This document shows positions 15,064 to 23,608 of a stretch of DNA of 64,000 bases, in pieces; within the stretch, counting starts at the first letter, position 1, and each line of letters opens with the position of its first letter. The notes under the pieces were generated by a model. The model ran no database searches, had not been told where the DNA came from, and saw nothing but the letters and a program-made list of their open reading frames with translations. The DNA is from Planctomycetota bacterium. Its GTDB lineage: Bacteria; Planctomycetota; Phycisphaerae; UBA1845; UTPLA1. Made by a program: the position numbers and the translations under genes. The stretch is taken from assembly GCA_016235815.1 (NCBI GenBank), contig JACRIM010000055.1, forward strand, positions 1-64,000, in the 5' to 3' direction.

Positions 15064-16557
15064 TTAATCGGCCCGCGAGCTAGGGCTGCGCGGTTCGAGC
15101 TGATCCATGGGTACCCCGAGGCGTTGGAGGGCGGGGGCGAGGTCTTTCATTCGGGTGATGCCGGGGACTTGGCCGGTCGTAGACATGACGAAGCCGGAGG
15201 AGCCGGGGCGGCCGAGGTTTCCGTGGGCGGCCTGGATGTCGACCAGCGCGGTTTGCAGTTTGCTGCCACAGTGCCAACCATCTGACACCGCGAGCATCAC
15301 GTCGGGCGGATTCACCATGAGGCCGTGGAAGGCGCGCCAGAGTCGCTGCACAGCGTCGGGGTAGTCGTGCGTTTTTGTTGCCTCGAAGAGCGCGGCGTCG
15401 TCGATCCAGCCGTCGGGGTCGGCGAGTTTGGTGATGATAGGGGAAAGGCGCAGCGGGTCGCCGGATTCGCAGGTGTACCGGTATTTGTTGTTGGCATGGG
15501 CGATGGTGGCGCGGGCTCCGTTTCGGGCGAGCACGACGACGCGGCCCTGGGCATCGAGGTACATCGTTTGTTCGATACCGTCGATGCCGATGCAGTCATG
15601 GGCGACGGTCTGCGCCTCGCGCGTGTAGACGCCGGCGTAAGTGACGACGCCGAACTCGGGGACGATGACGTCGCCGGGTTTTTTCAGTTTTGAGACGAGG
15701 CGATAGCCGGCGCGCGAAAGTGTTTCGCTGAGCGGGACGCGCTTGCTTGGGACGAGTGCGTGGCCGTGGTCGGAGAGGAGGGTGATCTGGAGTTTGCCGC
15801 GTGATTCCCACATGAGTTGTTCGCACATTCGGTCGACGCGGATGAGGCTGGCGAGGTGGCCGTTGCGGCCGAAGTTGGCGCCGAGGGCGGAAGTGCCGAC
15901 AGCGTAACCGATGAATGGGTTTTGCTTGCAGGCCAGGAAATACTTCTGAATGAAGTGCAATTCGTGGTCGAACCAGGGATCGGGGCGGAGGTAGGCGATC
16001 GCATGGGCGAAGTTAATCATGTGATAGTCGGTGCGGGCGAGCCAGACGCAGTTGCGCTCGTTGGCGTAGTTGTCGTAGCCTTCGCGCAGGCCGGTCGCAT
16101 CGGCGTATTCGGATTCGGCGCCTGGGCAGGGTGAGACGCCGAAGAACTCGGCGAGGGAGAGGTCGGTCATCACAGGGAAGGGGCTGATGGTGCAGCTTGG
16201 CGGGTGGAAGAGTCGGAAGCGGCCGGCCTGCCAGAGATTCTCCATCACTTCGTAGGGGACGCTGTCGAGGATGATGAGCAGGTGGCGGTCGTCGGGGTCG
16301 GCGGTGAGGCGGTTGATTTCCTGGTCGAATGTGCCGTCGGCGTTGGTGTCGAAGTGGAGGACGGTTACTCGGCCATCCGTGTTGAGGCGCTGGGCGTAGT
16401 CGGGTTTGCCGTCGCGGTTGGTGTCGTAGAGGCGTTCGGCGCCATCGGGGGTGGAGCGCGATTCAGTGGGTGTGACGGGGAACATGCGCGGGCCGGGGCC
16501 GGCGCAGGCCAGCGGGGCGAGGAGGACGAGTAATAAGAAGCGGATGCGCGGTGACAC
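15064..16557 (-). CDS. Lipoprotein of the alkaline phosphatase / phosphodiesterase superfamily
   Basis: A 497-residue exported protein. The N-terminus has a lipoprotein signal with lipobox LACAG (Cys18), so it should be anchored in a membrane. Two calcium-binding-like loops follow (DTNRDGKPDYAQ and DTNADGTFDQE). From about residue 90 the alkaline phosphatase-type fold appears: LLIILDSVPYEVM holds the first metal-binding Asp and the position of the nucleophile, LLSDHGHALV holds the Asp-His pair, and GRPGSSGFVMSTTGQVPGI near the C-terminus resembles the last metal-binding block. The usual nucleophile Thr/Ser is replaced by Ser in DSVPYE, which is acceptable. It may hydrolyse phosphodiesters or phosphonates outside the cytoplasm; the substrate is not clear. 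Confidence 0.72.
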   Translation of the reverse strand: MSPRIRFLLLVLLAPLACAGPGPRMFPVTPTESRSTPDGAERLYDTNRDGKPDYAQRLNTDGRVTVLHFDTNADGTFDQEINRLTADPDDRHLLIILDSVPYEVMENLWQAGRFRLFHPPSCTISPFPVMTDLSLAEFFGVSPCPGAESEYADATGLREGYDNYANERNCVWLARTDYHMINFAHAIAYLRPDPWFDHELHFIQKYFLACKQNPFIGYAVGTSALGANFGRNGHLASLIRVDRMCEQLMWESRGKLQITLLSDHGHALVPSKRVPLSETLSRAGYRLVSKLKKPGDVIVPEFGVVTYAGVYTREAQTVAHDCIGIDGIEQTMYLDAQGRVVVLARNGARATIAHANNKYRYTCESGDPLRLSPIITKLADPDGWIDDAALFEATKTHDYPDAVQRLWRAFHGLMVNPPDVMLAVSDGWHCGSKLQTALVDIQAAHGNLGRPGSSGFVMSTTGQVPGITRMKDLAPALQRLGVPMDQLEPRSPSSRAD

Positions 16558-16606
16558 GGCGGAGATGATAGAAGTGTCCGTGATGGATGGCGAGGTACGT
16601 CTTGTT

Positions 16607-16684
16607 CACCGGTTGGAAACCTGTGATACGGATCACCGGTTGAAGCCCTGTGACACAGACCACCGGTTGAAAACCGGTGCCACA
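16607..16684. repeat. Twin-hairpin repeat, copy 4, with three units
   Basis: Three related units lie in a row: 16607-16625 (CACCGGTT...AACCTGTG, mismatched ends), 16634-16652 (degenerate, CACCGGTTGAAGCCCTGTG) and 16661-16679 (perfect, loop GAA), then CCACA. The first unit looks like the left half of hairpin B joined to the right half of hairpin A. Confidence 0.85.
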
Positions 16685-16697
16685 GGGAGAGGGTGAG

Positions 16698-18002
16698 TCA
16701 TACGACGTCGAGGGCGTCTTCGAGGTCGGCGACGATGTCTTCCCAGTCTTCGAGGCCGCAACTCAGGCGGATGCCGCCGGGGAGGATGCCGCGTCGGCGC
16801 ATTTCGTCGGGCGGGATGGCGGAGTGGGTCATGATGAAGGGGCATTCGACGAGGGTTTTGATCTGGCCGAGGCTGACGGCGAGGCTGATGGCGTAGGAGT
16901 TCTGGGCAATCCAATCGACGAAGCGTTCGCCGACCTTTCCGTCGCCGGCGCGATCCTTGAGCACGAAGTACAACATGCTGCCGGGGGTGAAGTGGCCCTT
17001 GGTGTCGCGCATCTGCTTCTTCGCGAGTGCGAATTGAGGAAAAGTTTCGAGGCCGGGGTAGAGAACGCGCTCGATTTTGGGATGGCGCACGAGGTGGTCG
17101 GCGACGCGGTGGGCGGTCTTCTGGTAGTTCGCCATGCGGGCGGCGAGCGAGGGCAGGCCGTAGACGAGTGTGGCCCATGCGGATTTGGGGGAGAGGATGC
17201 CGCCGAAGTCTTTGCGATACATGAGGAGTCGGTTGCGCAGATCGTGCGAGGTGATGACCGCGCCGCCGATGTCGGTGCCGAAGCCGCCGATGCCCTTGGT
17301 GAGGGAGTGGCAGACGACGTCGGCGCCGAATTCGATGGGTCGCTGGCAGTGCGGCGTGGCGAAGGTGTTATCGACGATGATGCGGATGCGGTGCATAGGC
17401 TCGCGCGGTTTGTTGGCATCGGCAACGACGGCGGCCACGGCGGCGATGTCGATGAGGGTCATGTCGGGGTTGACGGGGGTTTCGAAGTAGACGACGCGGG
17501 TGCGCGGGGTGATGGCGTTGCGTAGGGCGTCGATGTTGGTCAGGTCTTCGAAGGCGACTTTGATCTGATTGCGCGGGAGCCAGTTGGTCATCAGCGAGTA
17601 GGTGCAGCCGTAGAGGACGCGATGGGAGACGATGTGGTCGCCGGTTTCGCAAAGAGTCATGAGTGCCGCGGAGATGGCACCCATTCCGGAGGCGAAGCAG
17701 AGGGCGGATTCGCCTTTTTCGGCGGCGGCGAGGTTGTCCTCAAGCATGGAGCGGGTCGGCTCTTCGAGCCGGTCGTAGATGTAAATCGGATCGTGTGTGT
17801 CGGCGGAGTCGTGGGCAAAGTCGCAGAAGCCCTGCGCGCCGCGGGCGGCGGATTCGAGCCGGAAGGTCGCGGAACTGGTTATGGGCGGGACGACGTGGTG
17901 GGAGTAGTCCCAGCGGCGGCTACGGGACTGGCCGTGGATCATGCGGGTTCGGGGGTGGGCGCGGGTTTCAGAGTTTCGGGCGGGTTTGTCGTCGGCTGGC
18001 AT
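16698..18002 (-). CDS. Cys/Met-metabolism PLP enzyme (trans-sulfuration family)
   Basis: A 434-residue member of the cystathionine gamma-synthase / methionine gamma-lyase family. Visible motifs are YIYDRLEEPTRSMLEDNLAA (substrate/PLP phosphate region), ALCFASGMGAISAALMTL, YFETPVNPDM, IIVDNTFATP with the PLP-stacking Asp, and HSLTKGIGGFG with the Schiff-base Lys. The C-terminus SCGLEDWEDIVADLEDAL is typical. Family members make cystathionine or homocysteine, or degrade methionine; the sequence alone does not decide between them. AAAGGAG lies about 8 bases upstream of the ATG. It stands alone and is divergent from the ABC permease. Confidence 0.88.
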   Translation of the reverse strand: MPADDKPARNSETRAHPRTRMIHGQSRSRRWDYSHHVVPPITSSATFRLESAARGAQGFCDFAHDSADTHDPIYIYDRLEEPTRSMLEDNLAAAEKGESALCFASGMGAISAALMTLCETGDHIVSHRVLYGCTYSLMTNWLPRNQIKVAFEDLTNIDALRNAITPRTRVVYFETPVNPDMTLIDIAAVAAVVADANKPREPMHRIRIIVDNTFATPHCQRPIEFGADVVCHSLTKGIGGFGTDIGGAVITSHDLRNRLLMYRKDFGGILSPKSAWATLVYGLPSLAARMANYQKTAHRVADHLVRHPKIERVLYPGLETFPQFALAKKQMRDTKGHFTPGSMLYFVLKDRAGDGKVGERFVDWIAQNSYAISLAVSLGQIKTLVECPFIMTHSAIPPDEMRRRGILPGGIRLSCGLEDWEDIVADLEDALDVV

Positions 18003-18201
18003 GGGAGGCTCCTTTGGTTGCGGTGAGGGCGCGGGGGATCCTCTGGGATTTCATGATGCAAGAGATGTGCCAGTGGCTTGCGCGCGGTTGTGGTCCGCAC
18101 AGCGGGCCCTATATAGGCTCGGATTGGGGGCGGAGGGTGTGGAATTATCCGTGGGGGTGTGGGGAATCCGCAGGGGGTGGGGTCTCTCTTACACTGCGGG
18201 G

Positions 18202-19329
18202 ATGGAGACTCGGCCGCTGACATTTTTTGGGATGACGCTTCGGAATCTGTACCGGCAGCGGCTTCGGACCAGCCTGACGATCCTGGGGGTGTCAGTCGGC
18301 GTGGTGGCGATGGTGGCGTTTACGGCGGTTGTGCGTGGGATGTGGGCGGCGACGCAGGGGTCGATCACGGCGGGCGGGACGGACTTGCTTGTGTTCCAAA
18401 AGGGCGTGGCCGGGGACATCTTCAGCTCGCTCGATGAGAAGAAGACAGAGGCGTCGCTGCGTGCGGTGCCGGGTGTGGCGGATGTTGGCGCAGCGCTGAC
18501 GCATGTGATGCCCGTCGGAGGCAAGCCATTCTTTATTACGTTCGGCGTGCGGCCGGATGATTATTCGTCAAAAAGCACGACGCTTATCGCGGGGAGGACG
18601 ATCAAGGCGGATGACGAAGTCGCGCTGGGGAAACTTGCAGCGAGCGCGCTCGATAAGAAGGTCGGGGACACGCTCAGCATCTGGGGGCGCGAATACAAGG
18701 TCGTGGGCATCTTTGAGACGGAGGTGGTGTTTTACAACGGGGCGCTGGTGATGAACCTGACCGCGCTGCAGAAGCTGACGAAGCGGCCGGGGCTGGTGAC
18801 GACGTTTCAGGTGAAGGTCGCGCCGGGGGAGAAGCCGGTGGAGGTATCGTGGCGGATTGAGAAGGCCAATCCCGATGTCGTCGCGATCGCGAGCGCATCG
18901 CAATACAACAAGGTCGATAACGGGCTGGACATGATCGCGAAGCTGCAGGTGGCGGTGTCGGTGCTTTCCACGATTGTCGGCGGGTTGATCGTGCTGAACA
19001 CGATGTGGATGTCGGTGCATGAGCGGACGAAGGAGATCGGCGTCTTGCGGGCGGTTGGTTGGTCTCGGCGGCGCGTGATTGGGATGATTCTGCTGGAGTC
19101 GCTGGGCGTGGGAGTGATGGCGTGTGTGATCGGTACGCCGCTGGGGTTCGGGCTGGCGAATGCGACGACGCTGTGGTCGACGACGAATCGGTTTATTCAG
19201 CCGGTGTTTGATGCAGCGCCGGTGCTGGTGAGCATGGTGGTGGGCGTGGCACTGAGCATACTCGGCGGGTTTGCGCCGGCGTGGCGGGCGTCGAGGATTT
19301 CGCCGGTGGAGGCGCTGCGCTATGAGTGA
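18202..19329 (+). CDS. ABC transporter permease of the MacB/LolC (FtsX) type
   Basis: A 375-residue membrane protein: one N-terminal helix (LTILGVSVGVVAMVAF), a large periplasmic domain (about residues 45-260, with VPGVADVGAALTHVMPV typical of the MacB core) and three C-terminal helices with MSVHERTKEIGVLRAVGWSR, the loop that contacts the ATPase. It works with the ATPase gene, which begins inside its last codons. Such pairs act as mechanotransmission exporters or lipoprotein-release systems; the cargo is unknown. The ATG at 18202 is chosen because the frame upstream encodes a non-membrane, intergenic-like sequence. Confidence 0.88.
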   Translation: METRPLTFFGMTLRNLYRQRLRTSLTILGVSVGVVAMVAFTAVVRGMWAATQGSITAGGTDLLVFQKGVAGDIFSSLDEKKTEASLRAVPGVADVGAALTHVMPVGGKPFFITFGVRPDDYSSKSTTLIAGRTIKADDEVALGKLAASALDKKVGDTLSIWGREYKVVGIFETEVVFYNGALVMNLTALQKLTKRPGLVTTFQVKVAPGEKPVEVSWRIEKANPDVVAIASASQYNKVDNGLDMIAKLQVAVSVLSTIVGGLIVLNTMWMSVHERTKEIGVLRAVGWSRRRVIGMILLESLGVGVMACVIGTPLGFGLANATTLWSTTNRFIQPVFDAAPVLVSMVVGVALSILGGFAPAWRASRISPVEALRYE

Positions 19330-20011
19330 TGCGAAGAATGCGAACGGCGCGCAGGCGATTCGGGCGGCGGGATTGGTGAAGCGGTATCAGAACGGGCAGA
19401 TCACGGCGCTCGATGGACTGGATTTGGAAGTGCGCGCGGGGGAGTTCGTGGCGGTGTGCGGGCCATCAGGGTGCGGCAAGTCCACGCTGTTGAACCTGAT
19501 CGCGGGGATCGATCGGCCCGACGCGGGGGAGTTGGCGGTGTTTGGGAAGCGGGCGGCGACGTTGACGGAAGTGGAGACGGATGCGCTGCGGAGTGGGGTG
19601 ATCGGGCTGGTGTTTCAGTTGCACAATCTGCTGCCGCAACTGACAGCGGCAGAGAATGTGCAGGTGGCGATGATGCCGGGCGAACGGACGGCGGCGCAGC
19701 GGGCAGCGCGGGCCGAGGAGCTGCTGACGCGCGTGGGGCTTGCACATCGGATGAACGCACTGCCGCCGACGCTCTCTGGCGGTGAGCGGCAGCGTGTGGC
19801 GGTGGCGCGCGCGCTGGCGAATTCACCCAAGCTCTTGCTGGCGGATGAGCCGACGGGGGCGCTGGATTCGAAGACGGGCGGGCAGTTGTTTGAGTTGCTC
19901 GGGGAGATTCAACGTGAATTGGGGATGACGCTGCTGGTGGTGACGCACGATGAGCACATCGCAGCGCGGGCGGGGCGGGTGGTGAGGATATTGGATGGGA
20001 AGGTGTGTTGA
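19322..20011 (+). CDS. ABC transporter ATP-binding protein (MacB/LolD type)
   Basis: A 229-residue ATPase with Walker [11 protein letters not shown]-loop [13 protein letters not shown], signature [15 protein letters not shown], Walker [14 protein letters not shown] and H-loop VVTHDEH. The set is complete, so it should be functional. The ATG overlaps the last 8 bases of the permease gene, showing translational coupling. It energises the adjacent FtsX-type permease. No third component (membrane fusion protein) is next to the pair. Confidence 0.92.
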   Translation: MSDAKNANGAQAIRAAGLVKRYQNGQITALDGLDLEVRAGEFVAVCGPSGCGKSTLLNLIAGIDRPDAGELAVFGKRAATLTEVETDALRSGVIGLVFQLHNLLPQLTAAENVQVAMMPGERTAAQRAARAEELLTRVGLAHRMNALPPTLSGGERQRVAVARALANSPKLLLADEPTGALDSKTGGQLFELLGEIQRELGMTLLVVTHDEHIAARAGRVVRILDGKVC

Positions 20012-20013
20012 GA

Positions 20014-20200
20014 AAATTGCAAATGGCGAATTACCAATTGCAAATTTCTTGTGCGGCGTGGTCTGGGCGCGGCAACTATTTCTGATGGTCTGCCAAACGG
20101 CAAGCCTGAGTCGAAGCTCAACTCGTGATCGAAGACCCCACCCTTTCGGAGCATCCTACTCGGGCGCTCCTCAATCCCCTTATCAAGGGGAGGGAATAGA
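20014..20200. repeat. Mixed repeats in the gap after the ABC operon
   Basis: 20014-20050 is an AT-rich tract (AATTGCAAATGGCGAATTAC and so on) related to 15024-15062 and 25631-25680. At 20134-20190 the words GAAGACCCCACCCT and the hairpin CCCCTT-ATC-AAGGGG (20176-20190) match the pattern at 25757-25794. No gene is seen in this gap. Confidence 0.65.
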
Positions 20201-20256
20201 GGCGCACACTCTCAATTGAGAAGATCAGGCATGCGGAATCGATTCTGTGATTCGTA

Positions 20257-21951
20257 CTAACCTGCCAGGAGGGCGGCGGTGGAGTCGCCGAGGACGGTGC
20301 GGAGTTTGGCGAAGGCGCGGATTTCGATTTGGCGGACGCGCTCCTTCGACAGGTTCAGTTCGCGGCCGATCTCGTCGAGGGTGGTTGGCGTTTTGGATTC
20401 GCCGATGCCGAAGTGGCGTTCGACGACGGAACGCTCGCGTTCGTCGAGCGAGCCGAGGCCGCGCGACAGGGCGGCGCGGATGGGGGCCTGCTCGTCTTCG
20501 ACCGGCAACTCAAGGGCGCGATTGTCGCGGGCGACGGAGAGGAAGTCGTCGCAGCCGGTCTGGTAGCGATCGCCGTGGCTTCGCTCTTCGGGGATGCTTC
20601 GGGCGAAGCCACGCATGATTGCGTAGGACGCATAGGTGCTGAAGGCGAAACCGCGCGAGTAATCGAACTTCTCGACGGCCTTCATGAGTGAGAGGTTTCC
20701 GTCGCTGACGAGTTCGAAGAGGTTCGCGGCGGGGTTCGCAAACAAATGCTTTTTGGCGATGCTGACGACGAGGCGGAGGTTTGCCTGTGTGATGCGATTC
20801 TTGAGCTGCGTCGCGGCGTCCATCGCTTCATCGAAGCGGGCGATGTCGGCGGGGGCGGCCTTCGCGGAGTCGGCGGCGATCTTCGCGCGGATGATCGAGG
20901 CCTGATGCAGTCGGAAGTTCATGCGGCGAAAGAGGTCAGCCTCCTGCGCCCGCGTGAGCAGCGGCGTGCGATAGAGATCCGCCAGATACGGCGGGAGATT
21001 CGTGGGGACGCGGGTGAGCGTCGGGTCGAGTTCGGCGTCGTCGCGCGAGCCGGGGACGTTGTCGGTGAGGATTTCGCGCTCGGCATCGGGGGCATCAAAG
21101 GCGGCGTTGTAGATGTAATCGACCGGCTGAGCGGCGATGCGCCCCGCGCGGATGCGGGTGACGATTCGGGTGATCTGGCCGGGCTTGCGGTTGAAGCGGG
21201 CGGCGAGATCGGCCACGGTGTCGCCCGCGACGTAGGCCTCGTAGATGACGGTGTCTTCGTCGATGGGCTGCGGCTGTTCGGCGCGGTCGAAAAGGGCCAA
21301 CGCCGGGTTCTCGGCGTCGAACTTTCGGAGCGTGTATCGGATCGTCTCGACGGCGCGGCCGGTCTCATCGGCAAGGCGGAGCGTGACGACATGAAGCGAG
21401 GCCTTTTCGGCGGCGACAAGCTCGCGGGCGCGCTCGATGATGCCGGCCTTCTCGGCGGAGGACATCTGATGGAAGTTCGCACCGCGGGCGATGAGATCGC
21501 CGTTGCGATGGATGAAGCGCTGGACGACGCGGCTGGTGAAGGCGAGCTTGGGCTTGCCGGTGTCGGTGGCGACCCAGGCGCCGGCGAGGCCACGGGCGCG
21601 CCAGCGGGAGATCGTTTTCGTGCTGACCTTGAAACGCTTGGCGAGGGCGTCGGCGTCGTAGAGCGGCTCGTCAAAGGCGAGCGCCGGGATCGGCGCGGCG
21701 GCGGTGAGCGAGTCGAGCAGTTCGACGAGGTCGGCGATCAACTCTTTGCCGGCGAGCATCGAATCAGCGGTTCGCTTGGGGCGATAGCCGGTGATGTGGA
21801 AGCAGATGAGGGCGTAGGGGTATTCCTTCGCAGGGTCGATGAGGTCGATGGCCCGACCGATGCCGGCGATTTGGCGCAGGCGATGGCGCAGCGGCGCGAG
21901 CGTCAGCTCATGCGCAAGCTGGGCGATCTGGTCATGGCAGAATGACTTCAT
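20257..21951 (-). CDS. Sigma-70 family RNA polymerase factor with long N-terminal region
   Basis: A 564-residue sigma factor. The C-terminal half has regions 1.2-2 ([52 protein letters not shown]) and region 4 (SLDERERSVVERHFGIG, TLDEIGRELNLSKERVRQIE). The N-terminal 300 residues are not a standard sigma region 1.1: they contain a MerR/HTH-like stretch (ALAKRFKVSTKTISRWRARG) and mixed helical sequence, and resemble an extra regulatory module. Start at 21951 (MKSFCHDQIAQLAHE); a further 52 codons upstream are Arg/Pro-rich and look non-native. It is probably an alternative sigma factor; rpoD itself is at 33852. No anti-sigma factor is adjacent. Confidence 0.85.
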   Translation of the reverse strand: MKSFCHDQIAQLAHELTLAPLRHRLRQIAGIGRAIDLIDPAKEYPYALICFHITGYRPKRTADSMLAGKELIADLVELLDSLTAAAPIPALAFDEPLYDADALAKRFKVSTKTISRWRARGLAGAWVATDTGKPKLAFTSRVVQRFIHRNGDLIARGANFHQMSSAEKAGIIERARELVAAEKASLHVVTLRLADETGRAVETIRYTLRKFDAENPALALFDRAEQPQPIDEDTVIYEAYVAGDTVADLAARFNRKPGQITRIVTRIRAGRIAAQPVDYIYNAAFDAPDAEREILTDNVPGSRDDAELDPTLTRVPTNLPPYLADLYRTPLLTRAQEADLFRRMNFRLHQASIIRAKIAADSAKAAPADIARFDEAMDAATQLKNRITQANLRLVVSIAKKHLFANPAANLFELVSDGNLSLMKAVEKFDYSRGFAFSTYASYAIMRGFARSIPEERSHGDRYQTGCDDFLSVARDNRALELPVEDEQAPIRAALSRGLGSLDERERSVVERHFGIGESKTPTTLDEIGRELNLSKERVRQIEIRAFAKLRTVLGDSTAALLAG

Positions 21952-22287
21952 CCAAACAACTCCACGAGCGGGTGGGCGAGGACACTCGCGGCAACCGGCG
22001 GTAGGGCGGGCTTTTCCGCGCGGCCGGCATCTAGGGCGGGGGCGACCGGGGTCGCACTCCTTGCTCTCACTCCTAGATATTATCGCAATCATAGTGGGGG
22101 AAGTCAAAGTGAAGTTGGACTCTTTTTCGTGTGGATCGGCAACAGGAGTGCATCGCGAATCGCCTGTAAGTCGTTTGTACGCAGTTTGTTATGAATCGTT
22201 AGGTGCCCAGGACCATCGGCGGTGAAAGTACTCAAAAGTTCAGGCCTCCCGGGGGGTGCTCGATAGTGTTGCTGGAGGTGGCTTGTG

Positions 22288-22812
22288 ATGGGTACTGCGA
22301 ACTCGGATTCGATAGCGGGCGGGCCGGCGTGGTCCAAGACCGTGGTAATCCCGGGGGTTTGGGGGCTGGTGCTGGGGATATTGGTTTTTGTCGTTCTCGA
22401 CGGCCCGCGCGAGCTTTGGGAGACGGCGGCCAGCTACTCGTGGCCAACCGTGATGGGGCGAATCGAGAGCGTGGAAGTTTCGCGATCGACCCGGCCTTCA
22501 TGGAGCGAGGCACGCAGTGAGCCGGTGCAGTATTACACGCATGTGAAGTACTGTTACCAGGTGGGCGAAGAGGTCTATCACGGGACGCGGATTCATGCAA
22601 TTCTCGGGTCGCACTTTCATTCGGGGGCGAACAAGTTGAAACGTCAGTTTTCGGAAGGGGCGACGGTTCCGGTGTATTACAACCCTGCCGACCCCTCTCG
22701 GGCTGTATTGATGCCGGGATTGAACATGAACACGCTGGGGCTTGTCGCGATCATTCTTGCATTCGTCGGGGCTGGCACCTTCAAGTTCATGAAGCGAACC
22801 GGTTCGGTGTGA
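22288..22812 (+). CDS. DUF3592 membrane protein
   Basis: A 174-residue protein with a hydrophobic helix at each end (VIPGVWGLVLGILVFVVL and TLGLVAIILAFVGAGTF) and a soluble middle. The middle contains SYSWPTVMGRIESVEVSRS and VPVYYNPADPSRAVLMPG, hallmarks of the DUF3592 family, whose role is not known. GGAGGT at 22274-22279 lies 8 bases before the ATG at 22288. It is not clearly part of an operon. Confidence 0.85.
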   Translation: MGTANSDSIAGGPAWSKTVVIPGVWGLVLGILVFVVLDGPRELWETAASYSWPTVMGRIESVEVSRSTRPSWSEARSEPVQYYTHVKYCYQVGEEVYHGTRIHAILGSHFHSGANKLKRQFSEGATVPVYYNPADPSRAVLMPGLNMNTLGLVAIILAFVGAGTFKFMKRTGSV

Positions 22813-22827
22813 TGGCGACATTGCAAA

Positions 22828-23544
22828 TCAATGGGCGGCATTTGCCGGACGAAGGACGAGCGTCACCTTCGACTTGATTGGTGGAATCGCATCGGTGTTG
22901 GCCTTGAGCCACAAATCGGCATCGGCATCGGTGTGAGGCGTCGGCAGGCAGAGGAGTGAACTCGGGAAGTCGACGACGGGGACGACGGTGCCTTCGATGT
23001 TGGCGGCGAACGAGCCGTCGTCGGTGCGCTCGGAGCCGGTGAAGAGCCAGTGGGTGCGCTGCATCGGGCCTTTGCGTTTTACGTCGAACATCCAATCGCA
23101 TATGGACGCTTCGATTGGCTTGCCTTCTTTTTCATAGCGAATGAAGACGTCGACGGCGTCGCCGGTGGCGGGGCGCTGGGTTTTTGTTTCGTGGAAGTAG
23201 CGCGGCGGCTTACCGGGGGTGAGGCCGATGAGACCGAGGGCCTGGTAGATGTGCTCGGGAGATGAGCGGAGGAGGACGATGGATTCGTGCTCCTTGGGCG
23301 TGGGGGATTTGGCGTAGGCGAAGAGTTCGAGTGCGCCTTCGCGGAGGATGATTTCGCCGTCGATTTCGACCTGGGGGACGCGATAGTCGATGCGGATGCC
23401 GGGTTGGAAGTCGACGATGCGCGGGGTGGAGGGTTGGGTGGTCGGGGCGGGTTTGTTGCAGGCGAGGAGCAATGGGAGCGCGACGAGTGCAATGGTGGGT
23501 CGAGTACGACCCACCCTACAGCGATCATCGTGACTTATGGTCAT
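22828..23544 (-). CDS. YdjY-like lipoprotein with palindromic repeat in its leader
   Basis: About 238 residues with a lipoprotein signal (IALVALPLLLAC) followed by a YdjY-type domain: VEIDGEIILREGALELFAYA, KEHESIVLLRSSPEHIYQAL and GLTPGKPPRY. The role of this family is unknown; members are often found in planctomycete envelopes. The N-terminal region RCRVGRTRPT of the leader is encoded by a palindromic repeat (23494-23515) that sits in frame just before the hydrophobic core. The ATG at 23544 is a judgement call because repeats fill the upstream DNA. Confidence 0.68.
   Translation of the reverse strand: MTISHDDRCRVGRTRPTIALVALPLLLACNKPAPTTQPSTPRIVDFQPGIRIDYRVPQVEIDGEIILREGALELFAYAKSPTPKEHESIVLLRSSPEHIYQALGLIGLTPGKPPRYFHETKTQRPATGDAVDVFIRYEKEGKPIEASICDWMFDVKRKGPMQRTHWLFTGSERTDDGSFAANIEGTVVPVVDFPSSLLCLPTPHTDADADLWLKANTDAIPPIKSKVTLVLRPANAAH
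23494..23515. repeat. GGTGGGTCG palindrome in a lipoprotein leader
   Basis: GGTGGGTCG and CGACCCACC (9 bp stem, loop AGTA) lie inside the signal-peptide coding region of the YdjY-like gene, read in frame as an Arg/Thr-rich segment. A second, different palindrome, GGGTCAACGAGTTGACCC (23576-23593), lies just upstream of the gene. Confidence 0.8.
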
Positions 23545-23575
23545 TTGTAATCCACGCGTTGTTCCAAGTCTCCAC

Positions 23576-23593
23576 GGGTCAACGAGTTGACCC
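23576..23593. repeat. GGGTCAA-CGAG-TTGACCC hairpin
   Basis: A perfect 7 bp stem with loop CGAG between the YdjY-like gene and the TPR membrane protein gene. It could contribute to termination, but no T run follows on either strand. It more likely belongs to the dispersed palindromes. Confidence 0.6.
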
Positions 23594-23608
23594 ATGCCAC
23601 CCGGTGTC

